Of a stretch of 64,000 nucleotides of DNA, positions 7,950 through 18,907 are shown piece after piece; position 1 is the stretch's first letter; the number at the start of each line of letters is the position of its first letter. Source of the DNA: Streptomyces diacarni (GTDB lineage: Bacteria > Actinomycetota > Actinomycetes > Streptomycetales > Streptomycetaceae); contig NZ_QOIN01000047.1 of assembly GCF_003323715.1 (NCBI RefSeq), forward strand, positions 186,001 to 250,000, written 5' to 3'. The position numbers and the translations under genes are program-made. The notes below the pieces were generated by a model. The model saw only the letters and a list, made by a program, of their open reading frames with translations. It searched no databases and was not told the DNA's origin.

Positions 7950-8468
7950 CTAGCCGTTGAACGTGTCGGCGACCGCCTGCGCCGTCGGCTCATCCGGCCA
8001 GTGCGCACGCCCGTCCGGAGTGTGCACCCGGTGACCGGCGGGATCGATCAGGTAGGAGCGGCCTTCGACCACTTCGACCCTGTACCGCGAACACGGTGGC
8101 GCGTCCGCGCCCACGGCCGCAGGCATAGGACGCAGTTCATCCCCGTAGCGGTAGAGGGCCAGCGGAGGACCGACGGGAACGGGGACGGCCAGGCGGTAGA
8201 TGTGGGGCGCGGGCCCGGTGACCTGAGCGATGGTGCCCGCCGCGCCGGTACGCACGTCCCGCACGGGATCCCCTAGCTTCCACATGTCGGTACGCTCCGA
8301 ACGGTGCGCGGCGTGTGGCGCCCCGCACGCAGGTGGCGTTCGAAACAGCGCGGAGATGTCCGCCGTGATCTCGCTCGTGTCGCCCCGCGAGAGCTGCGCC
8401 CGGTACCACGCGCAATCCAGACAGCCTTTTCGAACACGCGGATCGCGTGTGTCGGTAACGCCGATCAC
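7950..8468 (-). CDS. Hypothetical protein, Cys/His-rich N-terminal part
   Basis: A 172-residue protein I cannot assign. The N-terminal 60 residues contain CLDC, a later CGAPHAAH and an SERT ending, resembling the short zinc-ribbon-like Streptomyces proteins that end in GHxxFxRT; the rest (from MWKLGDPVRD) looks like an independent beta-rich domain. GTG at 8468 has GGGAG eight bases upstream. An ATG at 8285 also has CGGAG in front, so translation might give two products, or a fusion of two small families. It is divergent from the XRE regulator next to it. Confidence 0.6.
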   Translation of the reverse strand: MIGVTDTRDPRVRKGCLDCAWYRAQLSRGDTSEITADISALFRTPPACGAPHAAHRSERTDMWKLGDPVRDVRTGAAGTIAQVTGPAPHIYRLAVPVPVGPPLALYRYGDELRPMPAAVGADAPPCSRYRVEVVEGRSYLIDPAGHRVHTPDGRAHWPDEPTAQAVADTFNG

Positions 8469-8626
8469 GTCAGCGACTCCCGTAAGTCGTCGGCCACGCC
8501 CCCGGACCGGTCACGCGGTCGCGGGGGTCTGTCGTCTGCCAACTCTTCGACTCGCAGCGCTCACGCGGAAGTTGACCGGAGTTGACTACCATGGCGGGAC
8601 AGCCGGTCAACCCCCAGGGACGCACG

Positions 8627-9595
8627 ATGAGTGGCTTCACGGTTCTTGCTCACCGCCTCCTGCACGACGCCGGGTATTCGTTGAAAGCGGCGGCGCGTGC
8701 GACGCACTACGATCCCGCGTATCTGTCCCGCGTACTCAGCGGGAAGCAGAAACCGTCGGGGAAGCTCGCAAAAGCCCTCGACGCACTCGTGGGAGCGGAC
8801 GGCGCGTTGGCCGCAACCGTGGTAAGCGAAGACGGCGAGGCACGCATCTCTCGTACTGCTGGAAACCCCTCGCGCGTCGAAGCGGGAGCGGTGGACGCGT
8901 TGGCCGCTGTTCTCGCCGCCTACCGACGCTTGGACGACAGCGCACAGCCTGCCTCCGTCATTCCGGCGACCATGGCACAGATGCGGGAAGTCGTGCGCAT
9001 GCTGAAAGGGGCGAGAGGGACGCAGCGTGACCGACTCGCAGAGGTCGCCTCGGAATGGGCGCAATTCGCGGGGTGGATGCATGCGCAGGTGCGCAACGAC
9101 AGCGAGGCAGTACGCCTGCTGAACGACGCATGGGAAATCGCCGACGACGTCGGCAACGGGACGCTCGCAGCGCAGGCCTTGAATTTTCGTGGGTACGTTG
9201 CCCGCCGGCAGGAAAGGCCGCGCGCGGTTGCCCGCTGGTTCGGTGCGGCGGCGAACACGCAAGGGGCACACCCGGCGCAGCGCATCGGCGACTATCTCCA
9301 GTCGGCCGCCGGGCTCGCCGCGATGGGTGAGACAGACGCAGCGCTGAGACTCACGGATGTGGCGGAGCGATTGACCGACGCCGCGGTGGCCCTGCCCCCG
9401 CCGGAAACGGCGTACTGGCTCACGCCCTCCTTCAACCGACTCAACATGGGTCTCTGCGCACTGGAGTTGGGGCGGTACGGGGACGCTGCGGACCACATCC
9501 GTACCGGCCTCGCGGGGCTTCCGGAGCAGTTCCGCAGTGCCCCCTGGGTGAAAGAACACGAGGATGCGCTGGCAAGGGCCACGGCAGCGGCGTGA
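8627..9595 (+). CDS. XRE-type helix-turn-helix regulator with helical-repeat C-terminal part
   Basis: About 322 residues. The N terminus forms an XRE-like HTH (LLHDAGYSLKAAARATHYDPAYLSRVLSGKQ), followed by a long Ala-rich helical region with TPR-like helices (for example AQALNFRGYVARR and GLCALELGRYGDAADHIRTGL). Such actinobacterial proteins are single-component regulators whose helical part senses a ligand or peptide. ATG 8627 is chosen because AGGGA stands six bases ahead and the HTH starts at once; ATG 8591 or TTG 8582 would add 12-15 residues. Codon use is less GC-biased than in the flanking core genes, which suggests later acquisition together with the following gene. Confidence 0.75.
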   Translation: MSGFTVLAHRLLHDAGYSLKAAARATHYDPAYLSRVLSGKQKPSGKLAKALDALVGADGALAATVVSEDGEARISRTAGNPSRVEAGAVDALAAVLAAYRRLDDSAQPASVIPATMAQMREVVRMLKGARGTQRDRLAEVASEWAQFAGWMHAQVRNDSEAVRLLNDAWEIADDVGNGTLAAQALNFRGYVARRQERPRAVARWFGAAANTQGAHPAQRIGDYLQSAAGLAAMGETDAALRLTDVAERLTDAAVALPPPETAYWLTPSFNRLNMGLCALELGRYGDAADHIRTGLAGLPEQFRSAPWVKEHEDALARATAAA

Positions 9596-9608
9596 ATGCT
9601 CGGACCTC

Positions 9609-10638
9609 GTGACCAGTACGCGGGCTACCGGCGGGACGCCCGCGCCTGTCGGAGACCCGTTGCCGACGCTGGCCGACTTCCTCCCCGAGGGCGACGACCC
9701 CCTGACTCCTCTCAGCATTCGCCAGGGGCGCCGCATCGGCATGGGGCAGGTGGTCGACCTGCAAAAGCGTGTGCACGGTCTCCGTCTCGCTGACGACGTA
9801 CTGGCCGGCGGTGATCTCATCCGGCCCGCACTGCGAGAGTTGCGCTCCGCTGTACGGCTGTACCGGGAAGGCATTCATACGGCAAAGGTCGGCCGACAGT
9901 TCCTGCGACAGATTGGCGAGTTGGCGCAGATTGCCGGGTGGATCGCCAGTGACGCGGGGCAGCACGGCGAGGCGGAACGCATCTACAGGCTGGGGGTAAG
10001 CGCGGCCAGGCAGGCGGAGGACTACACGTTGGCCGGGAACGTCGCCGGATCACTCGCTTACCAATTCAGCAACACAGGACGGGAAGAAGACGGCCTTGTG
10101 CTGGCCAGGGTGGCGTTGCACGACGCGGGGGAAACGGCGGCGCCGAAAGCACGTGCGCTGTACCTGGATCGTGTGGCCTGGGCCCACACGAAAGCGGGGG
10201 GGCGTCGACAACGCGCAGCAAGCCATCCGGGCCCTGGGAGAAGCGTCGGAAGCACTCAGCGAGGACGGGGAAGGGAGCGAACCGCCCGCTTACCTGTACT
10301 GGGTGGACGCCGGGGAACTGCGCGTCATGGAATCCCGCGTGTACACCGAACTGCACCGGCCGTTGCGCGCGGTTCCTCTACTCAGAGACGTACTCAACGC
10401 GTACGACGCGACACACACACGAGAAATGGCTCTCTACCTGTCGTGGCTTGCCGTTGCCTACGCGGACGCCAACGAGCCGGAAGCCGCGGCGGGAACAGCC
10501 GAGAGGGTCATCGGTCTCTCCTCTGACGTGACCAGCGAACGGACAGCGGAACGGGTTCGCGTCGTACTGAAGAGCCTTCGGCGTTACGCAGACGTTCCGG
10601 AGGTTGCGGAGTTGCTTGCCGAGCACGAGGCCGCGTAG
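9609..10638 (+). pseudogene. Helical-repeat (TPR-like) regulatory protein, frameshifted
   Basis: The first part (from GTG 9609) encodes a TPR-like protein up to HTKAG, after which the reading continues in the +2-shifted frame as VDNAQQAIRALGEAS to the stop at 10638. The break falls in a run of seven G at 10196-10202; six G would give one open frame of about 342 codons, with repeats such as GWIASDAGQHGEAERIYRLGVSAARQ and YLSWLAVAYADANEPEAAAGTAERV. As read, the first frame ends at 10526 with an unrelated tail. It starts 13 bases after the XRE gene stop and resembles the C-terminal part of such regulators. A sequencing error in the homopolymer, a real mutation or a slippery site are all possible. 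Confidence 0.72.
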
Positions 10639-10839
10639 CCGCGTAGCCGCGCGTAGCTGCGAGGGATCCCGCCGTGGGCACCGCCGCAAGATGCCCCGCG
10701 CGCCACGCCTGTTTGCAAAAGGAACGCAAAGTCGAGTGGAGCGGGCACCGGGGGGGCCGAAGCCCCTGCGGCCACACGCGTCACGCAACCCCACCCTCAC
10801 CCATGTGACGACTTCCACAGCACCGAAAGGTGTAAATGG

Positions 10840-10875
10840 CAAACAGTTTTCATCGTTCGCTTATATATTTAAGGA
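10840..10875 (+). promoter_or_regulatory. AT-rich promoter/operator of the MarR-FUSC operon
   Basis: This is one of the most AT-rich stretches of the window. A TATATT -10-like box at 10864-10869 ends six bases before the ATG at 10876, so the message is probably leaderless; AAGGA directly touches the ATG and is too close to act as a normal ribosome site. MarR-family proteins commonly bind such AT-rich stretches over their own promoters. Confidence 0.5.
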
Positions 10876-11334
10876 ATGCAAACTGCGTCGACGGGCGACG
10901 AGCAGCGGATCGAGCAGGCGGCGCGTGGCCTGCTGAGCGGCATCGGGAGGCTCTCACGGCTCCTGTTCCGGACCGGGGACTTCGGGCTCCCCCGCAGCTC
11001 GGCCACCGCGCTGGACGCCCTCGAAGAGGGGCCGCGCCGGGTGTCCGAGCTGACCTCGCACACCGGGCTGACCCAGCCGCGGGTCACCACCGTCCTCAAG
11101 GAGCTGGAGACGCGCGGGCTGGTCGAGCGCAGGTCCTGCGCTCGGGACGGCCGCGCCACCGAGGCCCACATCACCCCGCTCGGCCGTGAGCTGCTGGAGC
11201 AGGGGCGCCGGCGCATGGCCGCCGCGCTGCTCCAGGGGCTCCACACGCACGCCGAGGACCCCGAGCACACCGTCGCGGTCGCCCGCGAAGCCGTATGCAC
11301 CCTCCTGACGTCCCTGGAATCGGAGGCCAGTTGA
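10876..11334 (+). CDS. MarR family transcriptional regulator
   Basis: A 152-residue winged-helix protein. The core is VSELTSHTGLTQPRVTTVLKELETRGLVERRSCARDGRATEAHITPLG, that is, the recognition helix followed by the wing of MarR proteins (shown here by its landmarks TQPRVTTVLKELE and the R-x-D wing). The flanking helices form the dimer interface. The gene overlaps the FUSC gene by TTGA and probably represses this exporter operon until an aromatic or other lipophilic acid binds it, as in comparable MarR-exporter pairs; the ligand is inference. Confidence 0.88.
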   Translation: MQTASTGDEQRIEQAARGLLSGIGRLSRLLFRTGDFGLPRSSATALDALEEGPRRVSELTSHTGLTQPRVTTVLKELETRGLVERRSCARDGRATEAHITPLGRELLEQGRRRMAAALLQGLHTHAEDPEHTVAVAREAVCTLLTSLESEAS

Positions 11335-14300
11335 GCACATCAGCCACCATGACCCCCCGGACAGCACGCCCGTCCCCCGGCACCGAGGGGCCCGCCGATT
11401 CGGCCGGCAGCGACGCCGGTGACCGCGTGCCCACGAGCACGGGACCAGGCACGGGCGGGGGAAGAGGCACGGGCGGCGTCGCCCCGGACGACGCCGCCCC
11501 CGGCGCAGCCGCCCCGCCCGCCCCGCGCCGGGTGAGCGGGCCGCGTCACTGGTGGGACTGGGTGCTGGCCGCCGATCCCGGGCTCGGCCAGCTCCAGGCG
11601 GGATGGCGCACGCTCACCTCGATGGTCACCGCCCTGGCCGTCGGGTACGGCATGTCCGCGGCCACCGGGGTCTCGGCCATGCTGGGCATGATGGTCGGCG
11701 GCATGATCGGGCTGATGAGCTCGTTCGCCGTCGCGGAGAACACCCCGCTGCGGCTGACCCGCGCCATCCTGTGGCTGCCGATCCCCTTCTCCGCGATCCT
11801 GCCGGTCTCCGCCTGGCTGCACCAGGACCGGGTGCTCGAACTGTGCCTGATGGGCGTGGCGATCGCCCTGCTGTTCTTCCTGCTCAAGTTCGGCACGATC
11901 GCGCTGCTGACCGGCATGATGATGTTCAACGCCTTTCTGGTGGGCATGATGACGCCGATCCCGCTGCACTCGTGTGGCTGGCTGCTCGTCATCGCGGTCA
12001 CCACGGCGGTCGCCGTCCTGGGTGTGCGGCTTGTGCTGTGCCACCCGATGCCGCGCGAGGATCTGCTGCGCACTCAGCGCGCCTTTGTCGTGGAGGCCCG
12101 CCGGGTGGCGGACGCCGCCGCCACCGCGTTGGACCCGGACGCCGACGCGGCCGTCGCCACCCGACGCATGCGCCGCGCCCTGCGGCGGCTCAACGTGACG
12201 ACCCTGACCATCGACGGCAATCTGGCCCAGCCCGAGGTCGCCGCGGAGCCCGAGGCGGCCGAGCTGCTGCACCAATACCTCTTCGACGCCGAGCTGGCGC
12301 TCCAGGGCATCGGCCAGGCCACCCAGCAGCTGACGCAGCGGCACGTGCCGTCCCGGCTGCGTGAGGCGCTGGTCGTCGGGCTCGTTCTCGCCCGCGACAC
12401 CCACCTGGGCCGGGCCGACGCGCTGCGTCCCGCGGCGGAACTGATCCGGCAGCAGGCGACCGCGCCCACACCCGCCGGTGCCGCCCGGGGGCAGGGGGGC
12501 GGCGAGGAGGCCGAGGTGCGGGCCGCGGCGCGGCGCGTCGCCGACCTGCTGGACGCGCTCGCCGACGCCCTGGCCTGCTGGCTCAGCCTGGGCTGGAACG
12601 CGCCCACCGCCCGCGCCAGGGTGCCGTTCAAGCAGACCGTCCTGCTGGAGCGCGGGCGTCCCGCCGCGTCCGGCCCTGCCGCGCAGCGGGTCGCCGAGGC
12701 GCAGGTCCCGGACACCGGCTGGCGCCGCGCTATCCCGTATCTGAGGGCCCCGCTGACCGCGGGGCTCGCCGCCGCGATCACCATTCCGCTCGCCGACGCC
12801 ATCAACGGGCAGCGGTTCTACTGGGGCCTGGTCGGCGTGATGATCACGCTGTTCGGTACGAACACCACGCATGAGCGGCTGCGCAAGTTCGGCCACCGCA
12901 TGGTGGGCACCGCGATCGGCGCGGTCCTGGGCATCGCACTGCTGCACGCGGTCGGGCACGGGCACGTCTACGCGATGCTGACGGTCATCGTCGCGGGCAT
13001 CACGTTCGGTGCCTGGGGCATGTCGCGCGCGTACGCCCTGTGGGTCGTCGGCCTGGTCGTCGCGCTGACCCAGCTGTACGGGCTGACCACCCCGTACGAG
13101 GGCATGGACCGGCTGCTGGCCGAGCGCCTCGTCGAGAACGGGCTGGGCGTGCTGGTCGCCACCGCGTGCGCCGCCGCGGTCTTCCCCGTCGCCACGTCGA
13201 AGGTGCGGCGGGAGGCGGCCCGCGGCTACCTGTCCGCGCTGGAGGACCTGATCGCGCAGGTCGCCACCCGCTGGAAGGAGCCGGAGGCCCCCATCCGGCT
13301 GCGCGGCGCCGCCCGCGCGGTGGACGCCGCGCTGTACCAGATGCAGTCCGTCGTCCGCCCGCTGGTGCGCATGCCGCTGGGCGCGCGGGGCCGCACCGGG
13401 GACAACCTCCTGGCGCTGCTGGGCACCGCCACCCGGCATGCCCGTTCGCTGGCCGTGGCCGCGGACGTCGACCTCGACGCCGCCCCCGAGCTGCGCGTCC
13501 GCGTGGACCGGATCACCGAGGTCTTCGCCGGCTCCCTGCGCTCCCTCGACCGGCAGCTCGCCACCGGCGGGGGCAAAGACGGCGACGGCACCTGGGTACG
13601 GGTCAGCCCGCTGATCCGCGAGTTGGAGGCGTCGCCGCCGGCGCTCTCAGGATCCCGCACCGAACGGTCGGCGCCCGACCGGTCGGGCGCCGACCGTTCG
13701 GTGCGGGCCGCGCTGCGCGAACTGGCCGCCCTCGACGAGGTGTTGGCAAGCCTCGCCGACAACCGCGGCATGCGGATCGCCCTCGCCCCCGCCGTGGACC
13801 CGCACGAGGGTGCGGCAGGGGAAGCCGCCGCCCCGGACGCGCACCCCGTACCCGGTTCAGGCGTGCGGCCGCCGTCCGCTTCCCGGGCGCACCGCCAAGA
13901 CCTGCACCGTGCCCTGGCAGCCCAGGCGTTCGCCGCCTCCGCCGCGCGCCACGAGGACCCGCGACTCGACGGGACCGACCCGCGGCCGGACGACGCGGAC
14001 ACGCGGCCGGACGACGCGGACAGGCGGTCCGGTCGGGCGGGTGCCGCTGAGCGGTCCGGTCCGGTCTCCCCCGCCGGGCAGGCGCCGGGCGCTTCCGGCG
14101 AACGCACCGCAGCCGCACCCGCACCCGCCCTCCTGCCGACAGCCGAAGCCGGGCCCGGGGCCGGGGCCGACTGGGCCGACCAGGCCGGGCACGAGGCAGG
14201 GGCCGGGCCCGGGCCCGGGCCCGGGGCCGTTGGTGCCGTGACCGTCGACGGCTTCGTGCACTGCCCGCTCCACCCGGGCGGCTGCGAGGCGTGGCTGACC

Positions 14301-14495
14301 GTGGTCGACGCGCGCGGCAAGCGGCAGGCGCTGGTGCGTACGGTCGGCGGCGCCTACCAGGTGACCGGTCTGGCGCCGGGCGGCCACACCCTGGTGATCT
14401 CCAGCGCCTCGCACGCGCCCAGTGCGGAGTTCCTGCTGGTGTCCGGTGCGGCAGGCACGATGCGGCACGATGTCGCGCTGCGGCCGGCCCCGTGA
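11331..14495 (+). CDS. FUSC-family aromatic-acid exporter with C-terminal regulatory-like beta domain
   Basis: About 1054 residues. A first block of roughly six membrane helices lies near 90-250, a coiled cytoplasmic part follows, and a second block of about six helices (FUSC_2-like, YWGLVGVMITLFGTNT) lies near 463-620. Residues 830-965 are a low-complexity Ala/Pro/Asp linker with RPDDAD repeats, and 968-1054 form a carboxypeptidase-regulatory-like domain (VDGFVHCPLHPGG, GAYQVTGLAPGGHTLV). The FUSC family exports aromatic acids and related compounds. The TTG start at 11331 overlaps the MarR stop and has GGAGG in front. The C-terminal domain is the unusual part. Confidence 0.82.
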   Translation: MSTSATMTPRTARPSPGTEGPADSAGSDAGDRVPTSTGPGTGGGRGTGGVAPDDAAPGAAAPPAPRRVSGPRHWWDWVLAADPGLGQLQAGWRTLTSMVTALAVGYGMSAATGVSAMLGMMVGGMIGLMSSFAVAENTPLRLTRAILWLPIPFSAILPVSAWLHQDRVLELCLMGVAIALLFFLLKFGTIALLTGMMMFNAFLVGMMTPIPLHSCGWLLVIAVTTAVAVLGVRLVLCHPMPREDLLRTQRAFVVEARRVADAAATALDPDADAAVATRRMRRALRRLNVTTLTIDGNLAQPEVAAEPEAAELLHQYLFDAELALQGIGQATQQLTQRHVPSRLREALVVGLVLARDTHLGRADALRPAAELIRQQATAPTPAGAARGQGGGEEAEVRAAARRVADLLDALADALACWLSLGWNAPTARARVPFKQTVLLERGRPAASGPAAQRVAEAQVPDTGWRRAIPYLRAPLTAGLAAAITIPLADAINGQRFYWGLVGVMITLFGTNTTHERLRKFGHRMVGTAIGAVLGIALLHAVGHGHVYAMLTVIVAGITFGAWGMSRAYALWVVGLVVALTQLYGLTTPYEGMDRLLAERLVENGLGVLVATACAAAVFPVATSKVRREAARGYLSALEDLIAQVATRWKEPEAPIRLRGAARAVDAALYQMQSVVRPLVRMPLGARGRTGDNLLALLGTATRHARSLAVAADVDLDAAPELRVRVDRITEVFAGSLRSLDRQLATGGGKDGDGTWVRVSPLIRELEASPPALSGSRTERSAPDRSGADRSVRAALRELAALDEVLASLADNRGMRIALAPAVDPHEGAAGEAAAPDAHPVPGSGVRPPSASRAHRQDLHRALAAQAFAASAARHEDPRLDGTDPRPDDADTRPDDADRRSGRAGAAERSGPVSPAGQAPGASGERTAAAPAPALLPTAEAGPGAGADWADQAGHEAGAGPGPGPGAVGAVTVDGFVHCPLHPGGCEAWLTVVDARGKRQALVRTVGGAYQVTGLAPGGHTLVISSASHAPSAEFLLVSGAAGTMRHDVALRPAP

Positions 14496-15860
14496 GGGGC
14501 CCCGCCGCGGGTCCGGTCCGGTGTCGGCCGGGCGGGCGACCCCGGACCCTCTCCTGGCCTAGCGCACTGGGCGAGTTGGCGGATCCGGAGGCGTGTGTGC
14601 CGGGGCTCGGCGTCCCCAACGCGCGCAGGGGCCTGTACGTTCGCAGGGTGCCCATTTCTTCGCATTATTCAGACCGCACCCCGCGCTCGGGCGTGCCCCG
14701 CGCCCCGCGCACGCGCCGTGCCGCCGCGCTCGCCTCCACGGCGTTCGCGCTCTCCTTGCTGACCGTCCCCGCCGCGATGCCCGCGCACGCCGACGAGAAG
14801 AACCCGGCGGACACCGCCAAAGAGCCCAGGCCGCCGGCCCAGATGTCGACCGTGGGCGGGGCACAGCTCGGCCGCCCCGGCACCCAGGTGAACCTGAAGG
14901 CGGGCGCGCCGAAGCTGCCGACCAAGCTCTCGGCGCGCTCGTGGGTCATCTCCGACGCGGAGTCGGGCCAGGTGCTCGCCTCGCACAACGCCCACTGGCG
15001 GCTGCCCCCGGCCAGCACACTGAAGATGCTGTTCGCCGACACGGTGCTGCCGAAGCTGCCCAGCGACCGCGAGCACAAGGTCGTGCCCGCCGACCTGGAG
15101 GGCATGGGCGAGGGCAGCAGCCTGGTCGGCGTCAAGGAGGGCGAGTCGTACTCCGTGCACGACCTGTGGCTCGGTGTCTTCCTGCGCTCGGGCAACGACG
15201 CGGTGCACGTGCTCGCCGCGATGAACGGCGGCGTCGACAAGACCGTCGAGGAGATGAACGAGAAGGCGCGCGCGCTCACCGCGAACGACACCAAGGTCGT
15301 CAGCCCGGACGGTTACGACCGCCCCGGACAGGTCTCCTCCGCCTACGACCTGACGCTCTTCGCCAGGGCCGGGTTGCAGAACAAGGACTTCCGCGAGTAC
15401 GCGGCGACCGCGACCGCGAAGTTCCCCGGCGAGACGGAGAAGAAGGACGGCAAGACCAAGCGCGGCAGCTTCCAGATCCAGAACACCAACCGCCTGCTCA
15501 CGGGGGACGTGGGCATCGACCCGTACCCGGGCATCGCGGGCGTGAAGAACGGTTCGACGACCAACGCGGGCAACACCTTCACCGGCGTCGCCCAGCGCGG
15601 CGACCGGGTGCTGCTGGTGACCGTCATGCACCCGGACGGCGAGGAGCCGCACGGCGTCTACAAGGAGACCGCCAGGCTGCTGGACTGGGGCTTCGACGCC
15701 GCCGGAAAGGTCGAGCCGGTGGGCGAGCTGGCGGCACCCAGCAGCGCGGGCGGCGGCGGGGGCACCCCGAAGGGCGGCGAGGCCGGCGGCTCCTCGGACG
15801 CCCACGCGGCCGCCCACACCGACGGCAAGCCCTCGGGCGGCGCCGGCACGGCCATCGGGA

Positions 15861-17072
<1,212 letters not shown>

Positions 17073-17192
17073 GGCGTTTTCCAGCCACCGCCGCAGGCGG
17101 CGACTGTCCGTGATCAGCCCGGATCAGCCGGTCGGCCGACAGGGGGCACTACGGCACCGGCAGAGACCGGCTACAGCACGGGCCCAGACCGG

Positions 17193-17882
17193 CTACAGCG
17201 TGGCGGACGGGCGGAGGGCGGTGCGGCGCTGGTGAGGCGGTCGGCAGGCGGCCGGCGGCAGCGTCACGTCGAGTGACGAGGCCGCGGCCGGCGCGGGGCC
17301 CTGCGGGCGGGCGGGGCCCGGCGGCATGCCGGGCCGCGGGGCGAAGGGGAACTCCCGCCGGAGCCGCCACACCTCGTCCGTCCCCTGCTCGTAGAGGGCG
17401 AAGCCGCCGGCCGTCCAGGCGCACTCGAAGTCGGCCAGCTGGGTGAAGGCGCGGTCCATGGCCGCCTCCGGGATGCCGTGCGCGACCGTCACATGCGGGT
17501 GGTACGGGAAGTGCAGTTCCCTCGCCAGTGGGCCCTCCGGATCCCGCACCCGCTCCTGGAGCCGCGTGCAGGCCGCGACGCCCTCGGCGACCTGCACGAA
17601 GACGACCGGAGTCAGCGGCCGGAACGTCCCCGTGCCCGACAGCCGCACGCGGAAGGACCGCCCGGCCAGGGCGACGCCCGCCAGATGGGCCTCGATCGCC
17701 GGCCGCGCCGAGGCGGGCACCTCGGTCGGCGGCAGCAGCGTGATGTGGGTGGGAATACCGTGCGCCGCCGCGTCACCGAAAGAGGCCCGCCGCTCCTGCA
17801 GCAGCGTGCCGTACGGCTCGGGGACGGCGAGCGATACACCGAGGGTGACGGTCGCTCCCGCGTCGGTCGCTCCCGCGCCCAT
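17193..17882 (-). CDS. 2'-5' RNA ligase / 2H phosphoesterase family protein
   Basis: The 229-residue protein has the two HxT motifs of the 2H superfamily, HIT at 46-48 and HVT at 130-132, in the expected frame of about 85 residues. Family members cleave or form 2',5' or cyclic phosphodiester bonds in RNA or nucleotides; which reaction applies here cannot be said. The last 50 residues are Pro/Ala-rich and probably unstructured. ATG 17882 has GGGAG five bases upstream; a GTG at 17897 overlapping the trpS stop is the alternative. It is the second gene after trpS and lies 11 bases downstream of it. Confidence 0.85.
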   Translation of the reverse strand: MGAGATDAGATVTLGVSLAVPEPYGTLLQERRASFGDAAAHGIPTHITLLPPTEVPASARPAIEAHLAGVALAGRSFRVRLSGTGTFRPLTPVVFVQVAEGVAACTRLQERVRDPEGPLARELHFPYHPHVTVAHGIPEAAMDRAFTQLADFECAWTAGGFALYEQGTDEVWRLRREFPFAPRPGMPPGPARPQGPAPAAASSLDVTLPPAACRPPHQRRTALRPSATL

Positions 17883-17893
17883 CAGTTCTCCCT

Positions 17894-18907
17894 TCACCGC
17901 CTGCCGGGCACGAAGCCCACCTTGTCGTAGACGTCCCGCAGCGTGTCCGACGCCACGGACCTGGCCTTCTCCGCGCCGTCCAACAGGATCCCGTCCAGCG
18001 ACGCCGGGTCGTCCATGAACTCCTGCGTCCGCGTGCGGAACGGTGTCACCCAGTCCGTGACGATCTCTGCGAGATCCGTCTTCAGCGCACCGTAGCCCTT
18101 GCCCGCGTACTTATCCTCCAGTTCCTGGATTCCGGCCCCTGTGAGGGTGGAGTGGATCGTCAGCAGGTTGCTGACACCGGGCTTCTTGTCCTGGTCGAAC
18201 CGGATGACGGTGTCCGTGTCGGTGACCGCGCTCTTGATCTTCTTCGCGGTGGTCTTCGGCTCGTCCAGCAGCTCGATGATGCCCTTGGGAGTGGAGGCCG
18301 ACTTGCTCATCTTGACCCCGGGGTCCTGCAGGTCGTAGATCTTCGCCGTCTCCTTGGGAATGTGCACCTCGGGCACCGGGAACGTCGCCCCGTACCGCCC
18401 GTTGAAGCGCTCCGCGAGCGTGCGCGTCAGCTCCAGGTGCTGGCGCTGGTCCTCACCGACCGGCACCTGATGCGCCCGGTAGACCAGGATGTCCGCCACC
18501 ATCAGCGCCGGGTACGTGAACAGGCCCACACTGGTGTGATCCGTGCCCTGCTTGGCCGACTTGTCCTTGAACTGCGTCATCCGCGCCGCCTCACCGAAAC
18601 CGGTCAGGCACTCCACGATCCAGCTCAACTGGGTGTGCTCGGGCACGTGGCTCTGCAGGAAGAGCGTGCAGCGCTCCGGGTCGAGCCCGGCGGCCAGCAG
18701 CTGGGCCGCGGCCATCCGCGAGTTGTGCCGCAGCTCGGCCGGGTCCTTCGGGATCGTCATGGCATGCAGGTCGACGACCGCGTAGAAGGCGTCGTGGGTC
18801 TCCTGGAGCGCCACCCACTGGCGTACGGCACCGAGGTAGTTGCCCAGATGGAACGAACCGGCGGTGGGCTGGATCCCGGACAGCACACGAGGACGATCAT
18901 TGGCCAT
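17894..18907 (-). CDS. trpS: Tryptophanyl-tRNA synthetase
   Basis: The 337-residue class I synthetase charges tRNA-Trp with tryptophan. Class signatures are HLGN at 20-23 (HIGH equivalent, preceded by SGIQPTAGSF) and KMSKS at 199-203. Length and sequence fit the housekeeping bacterial TrpRS of Streptomyces rather than the second, antibiotic-resistant form found in some species; that distinction is from memory and would need an alignment. It heads an operon with the 2H phosphoesterase gene and is divergent from rocD. Confidence 0.95.
   Translation of the reverse strand: MANDRPRVLSGIQPTAGSFHLGNYLGAVRQWVALQETHDAFYAVVDLHAMTIPKDPAELRHNSRMAAAQLLAAGLDPERCTLFLQSHVPEHTQLSWIVECLTGFGEAARMTQFKDKSAKQGTDHTSVGLFTYPALMVADILVYRAHQVPVGEDQRQHLELTRTLAERFNGRYGATFPVPEVHIPKETAKIYDLQDPGVKMSKSASTPKGIIELLDEPKTTAKKIKSAVTDTDTVIRFDQDKKPGVSNLLTIHSTLTGAGIQELEDKYAGKGYGALKTDLAEIVTDWVTPFRTRTQEFMDDPASLDGILLDGAEKARSVASDTLRDVYDKVGFVPGRR

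Noticed and set aside
11340..13439. 699-codon minus-strand open frame
   Set aside because: Antisense of the FUSC gene, no motif and no ribosome site; the plus-strand gene has clear membrane domains.
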